A stretch of 64,000 nucleotides of DNA from Metallyticus violacea (lineage: Eukaryota > Arthropoda > Insecta > Mantodea > Metallyticidae), in the NCBI GenBank assembly GCA_030762175.1, contig CM060842.1:46222001-46286000 (forward strand), in the 5' to 3' direction. The notes under the pieces were generated by a model. It ran no database searches. It saw only the letters and a list, made by a program, of their open reading frames with translations, and was not told where the DNA came from. This document shows positions 1-12,500 of this stretch, in pieces. The position numbers and the translations under genes are program-made. Position 1 is the stretch's first letter, and the number at the start of each line of letters is the position of its first letter.

Positions 1-276
1 AGTAAATTACATGCTTGTGCCTGAAGGTTCCCTGCACTTCTGTACACAGTGTTGCCAACCTAACTTAATTCCATGGAAAAAATTAAAATTAAATACTTTT
101 CAGACAGACCTCCATAGATGTTAAAGTATTATTGTTTGAACTTTTCTGTAGTATAAATTAACAGTTGCTAATAATCAGCTCATCAGATGTCCCTATCAAC
201 TCATTGTGCTACTGTCATTTGTCAAATTAATGTCCTAAGATTGGAGCATAAAACCAAAATAAATATTCTTCTGAGA

Positions 277-429
277 TCATGGATGTGATTGAGTGGTTAC
301 CTCCAAAAAAATGGCATTATTCAGAATGTAGTTATGTTGCCTCAAAACTGTGTGTGGAATAAACACATGTAGTCCAGTAGGCTCTTCCTTTTTCTTTCCT
401 TCAACAAGATTTTTCTTCAGGTTCCGAGC
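277..429 (-). CDS. TRAF-like gene, last exon seen: end of TRAF-C domain
   Basis: Acceptor TTTTTGCAG, then ARNLKKNLVEGKKKEE, HVFIPHTVLRQHNYI and NNAIFLE, the last strands of the domain. Reading on, seven codons (VTTQSHP) lead to TGA at 279-277. A GTAACC at 300-295 could be a donor instead, sending the last residues to an exon outside the window. No AATAAA is visible on the minus strand between 276 and 1, so the 3' end is not settled. Confidence 0.78.
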   Translation of the reverse strand, partial: ARNLKKNLVEGKKKEEPTGLHVFIPHTVLRQHNYILNNAIFLEVTTQSHP

Positions 430-952
430 CTGCAAAAATGTAATACAGATGCAAAAGTTTGTGGACTGTTGATAACCTGATTTAATATATGGGGCAGGAG
501 ATAAAAATAGGGAACTGCATTTTTCTGACCAATGATAATTGAGTTTTTGTAAAAGTATCTGAGAATACTTTTCTGAAATATTTATTAGTTTATGGTCAAA
601 AACATTACATTTTGTAATTTACAAAATGAACAAAATGCTGAAATAATAAAAGGAATTAAAAATTATAAAAAAAAATGCCTAAGATGTGAAATTTAGTTCA
701 GAATGTCCAACAGTTTCAAATTTCATTGAGCATTTTGAGAATAGCAGGTACATAACCGTCCTGAAATTTTTGGAGACTTGCTAATAATTCAACTTGTAAT
801 ACTGTTAAAAACTTAATACTTTTCTGGTAACAAAATTCAAAAAACTTTTCCCAGGTTCCCAGACAGGTAAAATTATTGGAAACTTCCAAGCTTTCACAGG
901 CGAACATTGTCCCCACAATCAGGTAATAATATACTACAGCTTGGTGCAGCAT

Positions 953-1006
<54 letters not shown>

Positions 1007-3484
1007 CTGCAAGTGGGTGGGCATAGTGGGGTAGATATGGCTTTATGATAGGCATCATAGAACAATAGGAGGGCAAAGCTGTTGCTATTGGAATTGGTTT
1101 TTGTATTCTGGGTTTGTGAAAATCTAAAGTTGCAATCATAGTTACACTTAATCACAACCTGTTCCAATTCATATTCTGTGGTTCATTTCTTATGGCTATA
1201 CTTCCCTGAAGGGACGTAATGTTTTTGAGATTGTATTTAGTTAAGTGGCATATAACTCTATGTCATTCAAAATGCTGTGTTCAGCCATTCATGATTTTTT
1301 GGGATATTGAAACATGTATAACTTTCATGTTCTTTACAGCAATATGTCCTACTGTTCTATCTGTTTGAACTGTGTATACCTTGATGCAAGAACACAGTAT
1401 ACATAGACCAAACAGATAGAACAATCACTATAAAGAACATGAAAGTTATATATGTCTCATCCCAAAAATCAGCACTGGATGAACAAATATCTTCAAAGAA
1501 CATAAAATTACTGTTTACTTAACTACTATAATCAAATCCCTCAGAATGATGCATTAACAAAAGTAAAATCATAAGAAATGAACCACAGGAAATGAATAGG
1601 GACAATGAGCTGCAGTTAAGTGCAGTTAATTGCAACAAAGTGCAATTGTTGCCTTCAGATTTTCACCTACCTGAAGTGCATAAACCATTTGTTTCCCACA
1701 GCAACAATTGTGCCCATCTACTTATGGTGCAGACAACTCTGCACCAAGTAGTAGCACTTAAGTTTCCTGATGATGGGGACAATGTTGGTCCCTAAAAGCT
1801 TGGAAGTTTCCTTGCCCAGCTCAGAGGGAAATTATTTGAAAGTCATTAACTTATAATTAAGATCATTATATCATTGAGTCAAACTACACTCTCTTCCATG
1901 GGTAGCTGAGGATGTGAACAAGGGATCTTCATACATGTACTACATATAAGCAAGTAAGTGTAGCTATTAAGAGTGTGTGGTTCAACTCAATCATACAATG
2001 AACTTTAATCATATGATTAGCTTCACTGTACAGGTTCCAATTATCATTTTTAGACAATAACTTGTTTAAATTGGGACCATTAAGCTCAAAGAAATGCAAT
2101 ATTCAGAGTGGCTTTATGGTAAACAGATATATCCCATTTGGGAAAAATTAAATGAATTCTGTTCCTCATGGACCTCACAACCTAAGAAAATTCAGTGATC
2201 ATTAAAGGTTTGAAATGAGAGGGAAGATATATAATTAAGATCATTATATGATTGAGTCAAACTTGTTCGCTACATCAGCTAACTGTCAACTGCTGGATAA
2301 TTTGTTATGCTGTGGGAATGGTTATTCTGCTCTGGTGGAGGTGTGATGCAGTTAAAGTTTATGTTTTCATCCCCAGAAGTGTCGAAGTTCATTAAACTGT
2401 CTATTTGTAAATGTAGATTTTCTCCCATGTTGCTAATTCTGTAGGTCCTTGCAATACTTTTAATAATTTTGTTTTATTGAATATGTCATGGTTTTCTGTC
2501 CAGAAATGAGATGCCACTGCTGATTTCTCCAACTGCTTATATTTTATGTTTCTGAAAGTTCTTTTAACTGTGTGCTATGTTTCTCTTTCTCGTAGATTTT
2601 TTTCACATTCTGCACAACTTATTTTACAAATACCTGCTTTTTTTCTCCTGTGGAATACTGTCATTAACATTTCTGTCAAGAGATGTTTAACATTAAATCT
2701 GTTTACAGGTGCTAACCTGATATTAAAATCGTTAAGAATATTTTGAAATTTTTTCATAACTCATGGATATATGTACATTTTCTAAAAATTAGCTTACCTT
2801 TTTCTGCTGAAAGTGTTGTGGTTTCTTTAATAACTTTTTGCCTCTTGAATTTCTGTACTTTTTTGTACTAGTTTTTAAAACCATTTTTAACTGCTGTTCT
2901 TTTTATTTATTTGTATTCTTCTTTGCTAATTTAAAGATTAACTTGCTGATGTGTTAAGCTGTGATAACTATGTTTGTGCATTGTGGGGTTAAAACCATCA
3001 GCTTTGATGTGATTGTCTGCATGTTTAGTCTTTCTGTATATTCCAAATTCCAGAATTTCTTGATGTTTCACATTATTCACATTCTTGATGTTTTCCATTA
3101 TTTTATGTTCAAGAAAGGTACATGTATCTTTTTCAGTTTCATATATGAATGAAATGTTTTTATCTTGTAAATTCAGAAGTTTTATGACATCATTAATGAG
3201 TTTTTTGTTAACTTTCGCAAATATATCGTCAACATATCTGTACCATATTTTAAATATGTATGGGAATACTCAGTTGATGTGTGTTTCAAATCTGCTCATG
3301 AAGATAAATGGATCCCCATAGTAAGTCCTGATTGTTTATAGAATTTGCCCTTGAAAGAAAAGTAGGAAATATCCTACTTTTCATTAATATCCATATGTTA
3401 ATGTATCTAAAGGTTCCAAATCTTTATAAATTAATCCTGATACCACTAAAAACCTTTAAAAGTACAATGGGAAGTGTAGTAGTA

Positions 3485-3556
<72 letters not shown>

Positions 3557-6500
3557 CAAAGTCCTTTTTAAAAAAGAAAAATTCTTAAGAAAGTGGAGTT
3601 TAATCATGTCATGTGGCAACAAAGTCTAAAATAAGTATGTTGGAGGATAAGCTTTATCAAGTCAGATGAAAAAAAAAATTCAAGATCACAGCAAGGACTC
3701 AAACCACAGTTCTTTGAGTCATTACTCTAACCACATGAGCTACCATGCCATAACTGAAAATCTTCCCCCCATCTGAGTCTCTATATTCTGAGATAATTTT
3801 GGATAATCTTTATATTGGTATTATTTAAATGTTTATTAAGTTGAGCATATGCTAATGAGTGCTTTAAATTGAGAAAATTGGACATTGCAGGATGTGAAAT
3901 GTAAAGTGAATTATGTTTTGGTATAAAGAACACTGAGTTTGTTGTGTTTTTTGCATTTGTTCATTACCATGTTGGAAAATTATTACTTTTATTATGACAA
4001 ACCATGGTGCTTTCGTGGACATGATTTATTGAAATTGCTTAGCATATTGCTAGGATTCCAAATTAACTGATATTAGATGGATGCTGAATACCTCTGTTAC
4101 ATATGTCAGTAAAATGTAAGTTTTTAAGCACATTTCTGGAATGAAGCATAAGCCATTTATGTTTGTGTATGAGATACTTCCTTGTATAAGATATCCAAAA
4201 AAATTAGATGGTTTTCTAGGATAACACAAATTCAAAAGGAAAAAATATGATAAATATTATGAAGTTAACTAGAATGAGGTAATAAAATTGCTCATCAAAC
4301 ACTTAACTACAGGGCTTTCACATAAAAACTATCTGGCATATATGGTGTTTGATTCTCGGCAGCTGGGCGTGTCATGCTGCTCACTGCTGTTAGAATTCAA
4401 AACACTGTGCATGCAGTATAGTGTTTACTTGAATTCTTGTAAACTTAAATGACATAATTGAGTAGTTATTATTTTGTTATGATCTTGCAAATTTCAGTGG
4501 ATAAGCCTCTAATCTAGACTACTGTTCATTTTTATGTGATTAGCTGAATTTCCATCAATTTATTTAGAACTTCCTTCTAAGCACATAAGTCCTTATATTT
4601 TTCTCTGTTGGTGATAGTCTTCAATATTGCTTGCTTCCATATTTCCATGATCTGCATGTTTTAATCACTGCATTCTACTGTCTTCTAGTAAGGAAAAATC
4701 AGTTCTGGAAATTGTCAAATTTTAGAATTGCTTTGAATTATTATCACATGTTTTATATATTTGCATTATTGCATAGTCATTGGTAGAAATTGTCCATTTC
4801 ATTTCAGTAATTTTATGATATGCTGTTAGTTCTGTAAAAATAAGCAATAGCTGCCTATATATTGGTAAACACAATTATGTAATAAGAGCATAACGTATAA
4901 CATGTGAATTCATGTTTGCAGTATTTTAATTATTTTGAGCCAACCATTAATTAGGAGAAAGGAGGGAAATAAAGACATAAAAGGAATTGAAGGGAAGTCT
5001 GCAATTATGAAGTAGCACATTAATTCATACTTTCATTATAAGATTTATTTTAAAGGCAAAATAAAATGCATCTTATATAAATATAGTATGTTTTCAGGAT
5101 TAGCTCTTTATTTTTATTTCAAACAATTAGAATATTTGCAGAATAACCATCTCATAATTTATTGTTCCAACTAGCAGACACTTGAATTGCCTTAATGTGA
5201 ACTAGAATAATTATGAGAAAGATGCATCAATAAGAAGGTTAGCGCTGTAATGCATATAAAACTTTTTAAAAGATGCATACTCATGTTATTGTTTACTGTG
5301 AAAGAAATACCTTATCTGTTGATTTGCATTGATCATGCAGTGTTAATGTGACACGTTGGTTGAATGGTAATGGAAGCAGTGTATCCCATTCCCCTTCCAA
5401 TACCTGCAATGATGCTGTCATGTGACGTCCAGTCCATTGTCCCATGCCATTTAACCTCACCTGCACCTAAGGTAAAGTTATTTCTTCTATCAAAGTTTTC
5501 ATACTACTGGGTGACTAGTGCAAGGATAGGGGATACAGTTAACTAACCAAATTGATGATTGTGATATGGGTTTTATGCTAGAGAGAAGATATAGGAAGGA
5601 CAAGTTTTTAAATAAAGAAGGGGAAAATCTCTTAAATTTATGTGAAGAAAATAATAATGTAATGATTGAGAGGATCTGACTTAGATGGAGAATTTACATT
5701 TCTAAATAAGAGGTCAAAGTGTGGTAGATTATATGTTGTGTTCACTCACTATTGATAATTTAATTAGAGATTTTGAAGTTATGAAATGATATTACTAACA
5801 TCTTGTCATTTTCCACTGAGATTAAAATTGGGAGAACTAAGCGGATATAAGAAGGAAGTATGTAGATGGAATTGTAGGCATATTGAAGTTTACAAGTGGA
5901 AGGAAGAGAAATATGACTCATTTTATAAAATGTTAAATTCAGAAAGAGGTAAAATTTTACGAAAGTAGATAGTCTAATAAATGCAAATAAACAGGACAGA
6001 TGATAGAGAAATTAGAATATAGTGTGAAAAGGGCAAGGAATGATATGAAAGTGGTGGTTTATAATGATAACAAAAGGAAATAGTTTCAGAAAGAATGTAA
6101 AATGGCAAAGAAAAGAGTAATTCATGAGCCAAAAAATTGGAGACAATCAGGGGAAAAGAAGCAAAGAGAAAATGTCTTAATAATTAGATGGAAATATAGA
6201 TGCCTCATAGAGAACAAAAAGAAGGAATGGGGTAAAAGAATAAGTAAAATGTTGATGGATGCAGAAAAAATCCAAGATACAAGGAGGATGTGATCAGTGG
6301 TTAAAACTTTATATAGAAATGGGATAACGGAGAGAAACATAACCTCAAAAAGTTGGTGTGCTCATTTTAACATATTATTAAGACAAGAGAATTTCAGAAA
6401 TAGATTTCTTAGGAAATCAGGAAGCAATTGATGATTTAGATAGGGAGATTTCAGAGGAAGAATTTTATCAACTCAGGAAATTTAAGTTGAAGGAAGCAAG

Positions 6501-9500
6501 TGGTGTTGATGATATTCCAGGAGAATTCTGGAGAAGTGGGGTTAAGGAGGACAGGAGAAAAATAGTGGTTAAGTTGTTTAATAAAATAAAGGAAATAAGG
6601 GAAATACCCAAGATGTGGAGACAGAGCATGATAGTACCCATATATAAAGGGAAGGGTAATGTAAATAATCCAGCTAATTATAGGGGTACAAGTCTTCTTT
6701 CCATTTTAGGTAAAGTTTTTCAGGAATTCTAGCCAATAGATTAAGGAAATGGGTTGAGAAAGAGAAGAAATTTTCATTTTAAAACAGGTTTCAGAGCTGG
6801 GAGAAAAACTGCAGATAATTTTTTGTAATAAAGACAGTTGTAAATGAATATTTAAGCAAGAAAAGGGGGAGGAGTTTATATGGTATTTATAGATATTAAG
6901 AAGGCATTTGAAGCTGTACATGGAGAAGCACTGTGATCAAAACTAAAAAGGAAAGGAATAACTGAGATGTTTATAAAACTATTGCAAAAGATATATAGTG
7001 AGAACCTGTTTTGTGTCACATTTTCAGGTGATAATGTAGCGGATTATATACAGAGTAAAACAGGAGTAAGACAAGGTTGTAAATTAAGTCCAACACTGTT
7101 CAAACTCTATATTGATAATATTTTGGAAGAAACTAAGAGAGATAAGTTACATTTACCAGTAATAAATAATAAGGAAATACCAAGGTTGCTTTATGCAGAT
7201 GATTTGAGTAATCACATCTATATCTAGTAGAAGATTGAAAATGGCAATTGAAGTAGTGAATACTTTATGTAAACAATGGGGATTGAAAATTAATGAAAAG
7301 AAATTGAAGATTTTGGTTTTTAAAAGAGGTTATAAAGGATGAAAAATGGCAGTTAAATGGGAGAGAAATAGAAGTGATAAGGAAAGTTAATTATCTGGGG
7401 ACAAGTTTAAGCTCTAATGGAAGTTGGAATGAGCAGAAAAAATTAGCAATAGCAAAAGCAAAAGCAGCTGTGAGGGTTTTAAGAGCATGCTTAAGAAAAA
7501 TTCCTGATATAAGAGTGAATTAACTGGAAAGAATATGCACAACCACAGTAGAAGCTAAAATGTTGTATGGATCAGAAATTTGGGGTGTAGAGGATGCATG
7601 GAAAGATGTGATAAAATAAATAAAAGTTTTTGTAAATTAACTTTAGGTTTACCAACATCATCCCCAAATGGTATAGCACAGCTAGAATTAGGTAGATATT
7701 TCACTAGAAAAATATTAATCCAAGAATTATGAAATATTTATTCAGAATTACCACATTAGAAGAGAGTGATAATACACTGTTTATTCTGGTTTGTTTTATA
7801 GTCTTTGGCATATCGTTAATATATATTAAATAATAACACACTGGATACTGCACCCTGTGCCACTCCGGTTTTGAGTTCGGTGTATTTGGATAATGTATTC
7901 TTCCACTTAACTGCAATCCATCTTTGCTGTAGAAATCTCCTATACCATCTAATTATATTTTTTGGGCAATTCATTTGTATTAATTTTTTAATTAACATCT
8001 CTTTCCATACTAGATCAAATGCTGTTTGAAAATCTATGAATACTGCAACTACAGACATATTGTTAGCTAGTTTACTTTTCATATCCTCTATTAGTCTTGA
8101 CGTTTGGTGAACTGTTGAATATTGTCTTCTAAATCTAGCCTGTTCATCTTTAATAAGTTGTTTGTTTCAAGGTAATATATTAATCTATTAACTACCATTT
8201 TATCTGCTATTTTTGCCAGAATTGAGGTCAATGATATAGATCTGTAACTTTTTGTTTCATTTGTAGTTTTTCCTGGTTTTAAAATCGGTATTACTAATGC
8301 TTTCCACCAGCTTGATGGCATATTCTCTTGTTCAAACCATATTTTATTAACAATTTCCAATAATATCTTTTTTGCTCTTATTCCAAGATTCTTAATGTAC
8401 TCCGGATGTACAAGGTCTGGTCCTGGTTGCTTTTTATTTTTTAGTGTTTTCATTGCCTGTTCTAATTCTTCCAATTGGAACTTCAAATCCAGAGATACTG
8501 TTTGAATTTTTTCTATTTCTATCGTGTTGGATTTTTTTAATATTCTATTATCTTTTGTCAGGTGTTTTCCTAGTGTATTAACTTTCTTATAATCTTGGTT
8601 AAATTCATTAACTATATCTTTGTTATTGTATATGTCTTTATTACCTTTTTCAATATATATACTTTTATTACTATTATCGCACTTGCCACTAACATTATTA
8701 ATGTGCTTGTATACTTTGGTACTATTGGTTCTATAGTCCAACCCGGTTAAGAATTTATCGTAGCATTGTCGTTTGGATGCGATTAGTTCTTGTCTGTAGA
8801 TCGTATCTTTTTTCTTCCATTCTATTACATCTTCCTTATTTTTATTGTTTTGTGCTAAATCTCTAGCACTATTTCTTTCTGCTTTTAGTGTTTCTAATTT
8901 TTTATTCCAAAAAGTTTATATTTTTTGTGGTTTTCCTCTGGGGATGTTTGTCTTTGCTGATCTTAACATTATGTCATTAAATTCCTTAATCACTTGGTTT
9001 ACGTTTTTTGTTAACTCTAATCCTTGTACTTCACTTTCAATATTTTTTTATATTTAGTCCAGTTAACTTTTTTAAAATTCCAGGTACATCATTTTTCAAT
9101 ATTTGAACAATGTTTCTTAGTATCCGTGATTGTGATTATAACTCTATGTACACTTCCTCTGTCTTCAGTAACTAATCTTCTTGTGCTACTATGTAGGTCC
9201 TCGGATACTATTGTGTGATCTGGATTAGTGGAATTTCCTGTATAATGCAAATATGTATTAGGATCTGTATCCTGATATATCAGCTGTACCTATTTAGCAT
9301 TTATAAAATCCTGTAATAACTTCCCGGCTGGGTCTACATCTTTATAGCCCCATTGTCTTCAGTGTGCATTAAAATCTCCCAAGATAAATGTTTTCTTCTG
9401 TGGTTCTATTATCTCCATATTTAGATTCTGATTGCCAGGTGAGCTGTAAACTGTGTATTTTTCCCCATTTTTATTTACATTTAGTTGTGTAATTTCTGAT

Positions 9501-12500
9501 TTATCTTGCTCATTCATTTCTTTGATTATTTTAAATATATGCAGATGATGTAGTTATGGTCAGCAGAAAAAAAATGATAAGAATGTATATACCAGACTAG
9601 AAGAAAAAATAAAAAATGTCTTAGATAAACTAGTAAATTGGGCAAAATTAAATAATATGACCATTAATGCAGCTAAAACTAAATATCAAATCTACACTCT
9701 GAAATACTTTGATGAAAGGGAAAAATACTTAAAATTTGAAATTAACAAAGTCAAATAGAATATGCAGAAGAAATAAAATATTTGGGAATAGCACTGGACA
9801 GGAAATTAAAAATGAAAGACCATGTACAAAATATCACACAAAAGGTCATAAAATGAAGTAACATATTGAAAAGATTAGCTGGATCTAAATGGAGCAGCTC
9901 AATGGAAGTTTTAAATAAAACATACAATAGATATATAAAACCAGTGCTAAAATATGGATGTGAGTTACTATTAACAGCAACAGAAGAAAAAGTTAATAAG
10001 ATTGAGAAATGCCAAAATCAATGTTTAAGACTGATAACAGGTGCCATGAAAACAACATCAGTAAATGCGCTTCTGACCGGAAAGAATAATAATCCAATGA
10101 AAGCCAGCATTGAAACACAAGCTACACAATTATACATAAAATTAAAAACAAACCCAAGTAAACAATGGTTTCATCAACTACCTGAACAACACAAACTAAA
10201 AACAGATCACAAACAAAGCTTACTTAGAGAAGAATTACAATTATTTAAACCTGACCGAGAAGAACATCCCATATCCCTCAAAAACTAATCCAATGGATTA
10301 TATTAAGATAGTAACAGATAAAAAATTGACAGAACAATTAAATAAACAAGAAGACTCAACAGAAGTATGTAGAACTATAGCACTTGAACATCTACACAAC
10401 CAATTCTCTGAAACAGAGTGGCTTAGAATTTACACAGATGGATCTGCAAACAAACAGAGAAATAATGTGGTATATATTGTACATATTTCTTGCATTATTT
10501 CACACTGCCTAGACAATCTACAAGTTATGAGGGTGAAATGGTGGCAATACAACGAGAGCTGGAACAGAAATACTCTAGGACTGATATAAAAGAAAATAAA
10601 GTAGTGATTCTTACACACTCAGCTTCTGCTATACAAGCTATAGAACGATATGATAGTTCATATGAATCTTACGATGTAAGGGACGTGAGATCTTATTATA
10701 GATTACTCCAAACAAAATTTCAACAAATAATACTACTGTGGATACCAGCACATGTGGGAGTGATAGGTAACGAGAATGCAGACTTTCTGGCCAAAAAGGG
10801 GACAGTGCTATATTCAAAACCAATAAAGCCCTGTGGATTAAATGTAAAATTAAAAAATATCAAAACGACCATTGAACAAAAATATCAACATAATATTCAA
10901 GTGGAAATATCTAATAAAAATTATTCTAATATAAAAGAAACAATACATAAAATAAAAAAATCTATCAATGAAGGAAGCAGTTGCTCATTTTAGACTGGGC
11001 ACTGGACATGATTGTCTGGCAGAACATCTACACAGATTTGGTTTTGTGAATGATAACACATGTAAGATCTGCAATACTGACAAGATTTTAAACAGAGAAC
11101 ATCTATCGGAATACACAGAACTGAGGAAAGCTGCACCTGACAGGAAAATACACAAATTATATTGACTGGCCAGGGAAAAATTAATGGATCAAAATCCTGC
11201 ACATTAGATCAACAACAAGAAGAGAGTGATATTGTTAAAGAATGTTTTAGAATATAGAAGAAGTGTAAGTGGAAAGAATCTTGGTATTTCAAAGTGCAGG
11301 AAATTTTGTGATAGATAGGTTTGGGAAAAGTATGATAAATAAGGAATACCAAAACAGAGGATTTTGGAAAGAAATAAATCTAAGATTTGAAGATATTGAA
11401 TGACAAGAAATGATTAGTAGTTTAGGTGAAAACAGTTCATTTAGAATTTATAGGGGAATAAAAATAGTATGGGGCAGGGAAACATATCTAGAACAATGTA
11501 ACAAGGCAGATAGAAAAGGGTTTGCTTGGGCCAGAACTGTAGTTATGAATTTAAAAGGATTAGGATATGATAAAAGAATAGCAAATTGTTTAATATGTGG
11601 AGAAACCAATACAGATTTTCATTGTTTGTTTATATTGTAATCAAACAAAGTTCTGGAGAGAAAAGGTTTGGAATAAAAAATGGGAAAATTTTGATGTGGA
11701 AATTTTAATTAGGAAGATTTTAACTTAAAAAGGAGAGAAAGATATAAAAATGATAAGGAACTATTTAAGTAAAGTTAGAGAAAAATGGATAAGAATGACT
11801 AAGAGAATGATGGAAGGAAATGTAGAAAGAAGTATAACCTTATAAGTATCATTTTCGGATTTACAGTGTATTTAGGGAAGATGAGAGAGAAATGATAAAG
11901 AATGGTCAGATAGTTAATGATTGATAAATTGAATAGGGGAGGGAATGGGAGTAAATTAGAATTAGAAACACGATTATTATACACCAGTAACCAGTCCTAA
12001 GGAAATAAATAACTCACAAGTATAGGATAATAGTTGCATATAGCATTTAGAATTAAAATATTGTAACAGTCATAATGGTATCTAGTAATTTTATATTGTC
12101 AGTATTATGGAATTGAGGAAGACGTAGATCTTATTGTAATATTTAAAATTGTATGTTCATGTAAAGAGAAATAAATTCAAATTTAAACCACCATGGGTGG
12201 CTGAGGTCATTAAGACGCTAATTCGTGAGCAGGAGGTCTGGGGGTTCAAATCCCGCCAGGGCCATTCTCCCTGACAGGTTTTTTCCAGGTTTTCCTCAGT
12301 CCTCATAACTGGCAAATGCCAGGAAGGTACCCTAAAATTAGGCCTGGAATGTTTCCTTCCTTAAAAAATCCTTTCCCACTATATAATTTCATTTTGTGTT
12401 TTACCAGTGTTCACCGCCTATGGTGCCTCAGTAGTAAAAACGGGCATTAAACACTACTCAAAAAAAAAATCATTAAATTCAATATTAGTGTGGAAACTTA

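Noticed and set aside
2961..3321. Overlapping hydrophobic frames on the plus strand
   Set aside because: Antisense of Penelope copy 1 RT and endonuclease sequence.
12185..12260. Possible true tRNA genes at the SINE heads
   Set aside because: A- and B-boxes are present, but acceptor stems do not pair and each head is fused to the same SINE body.
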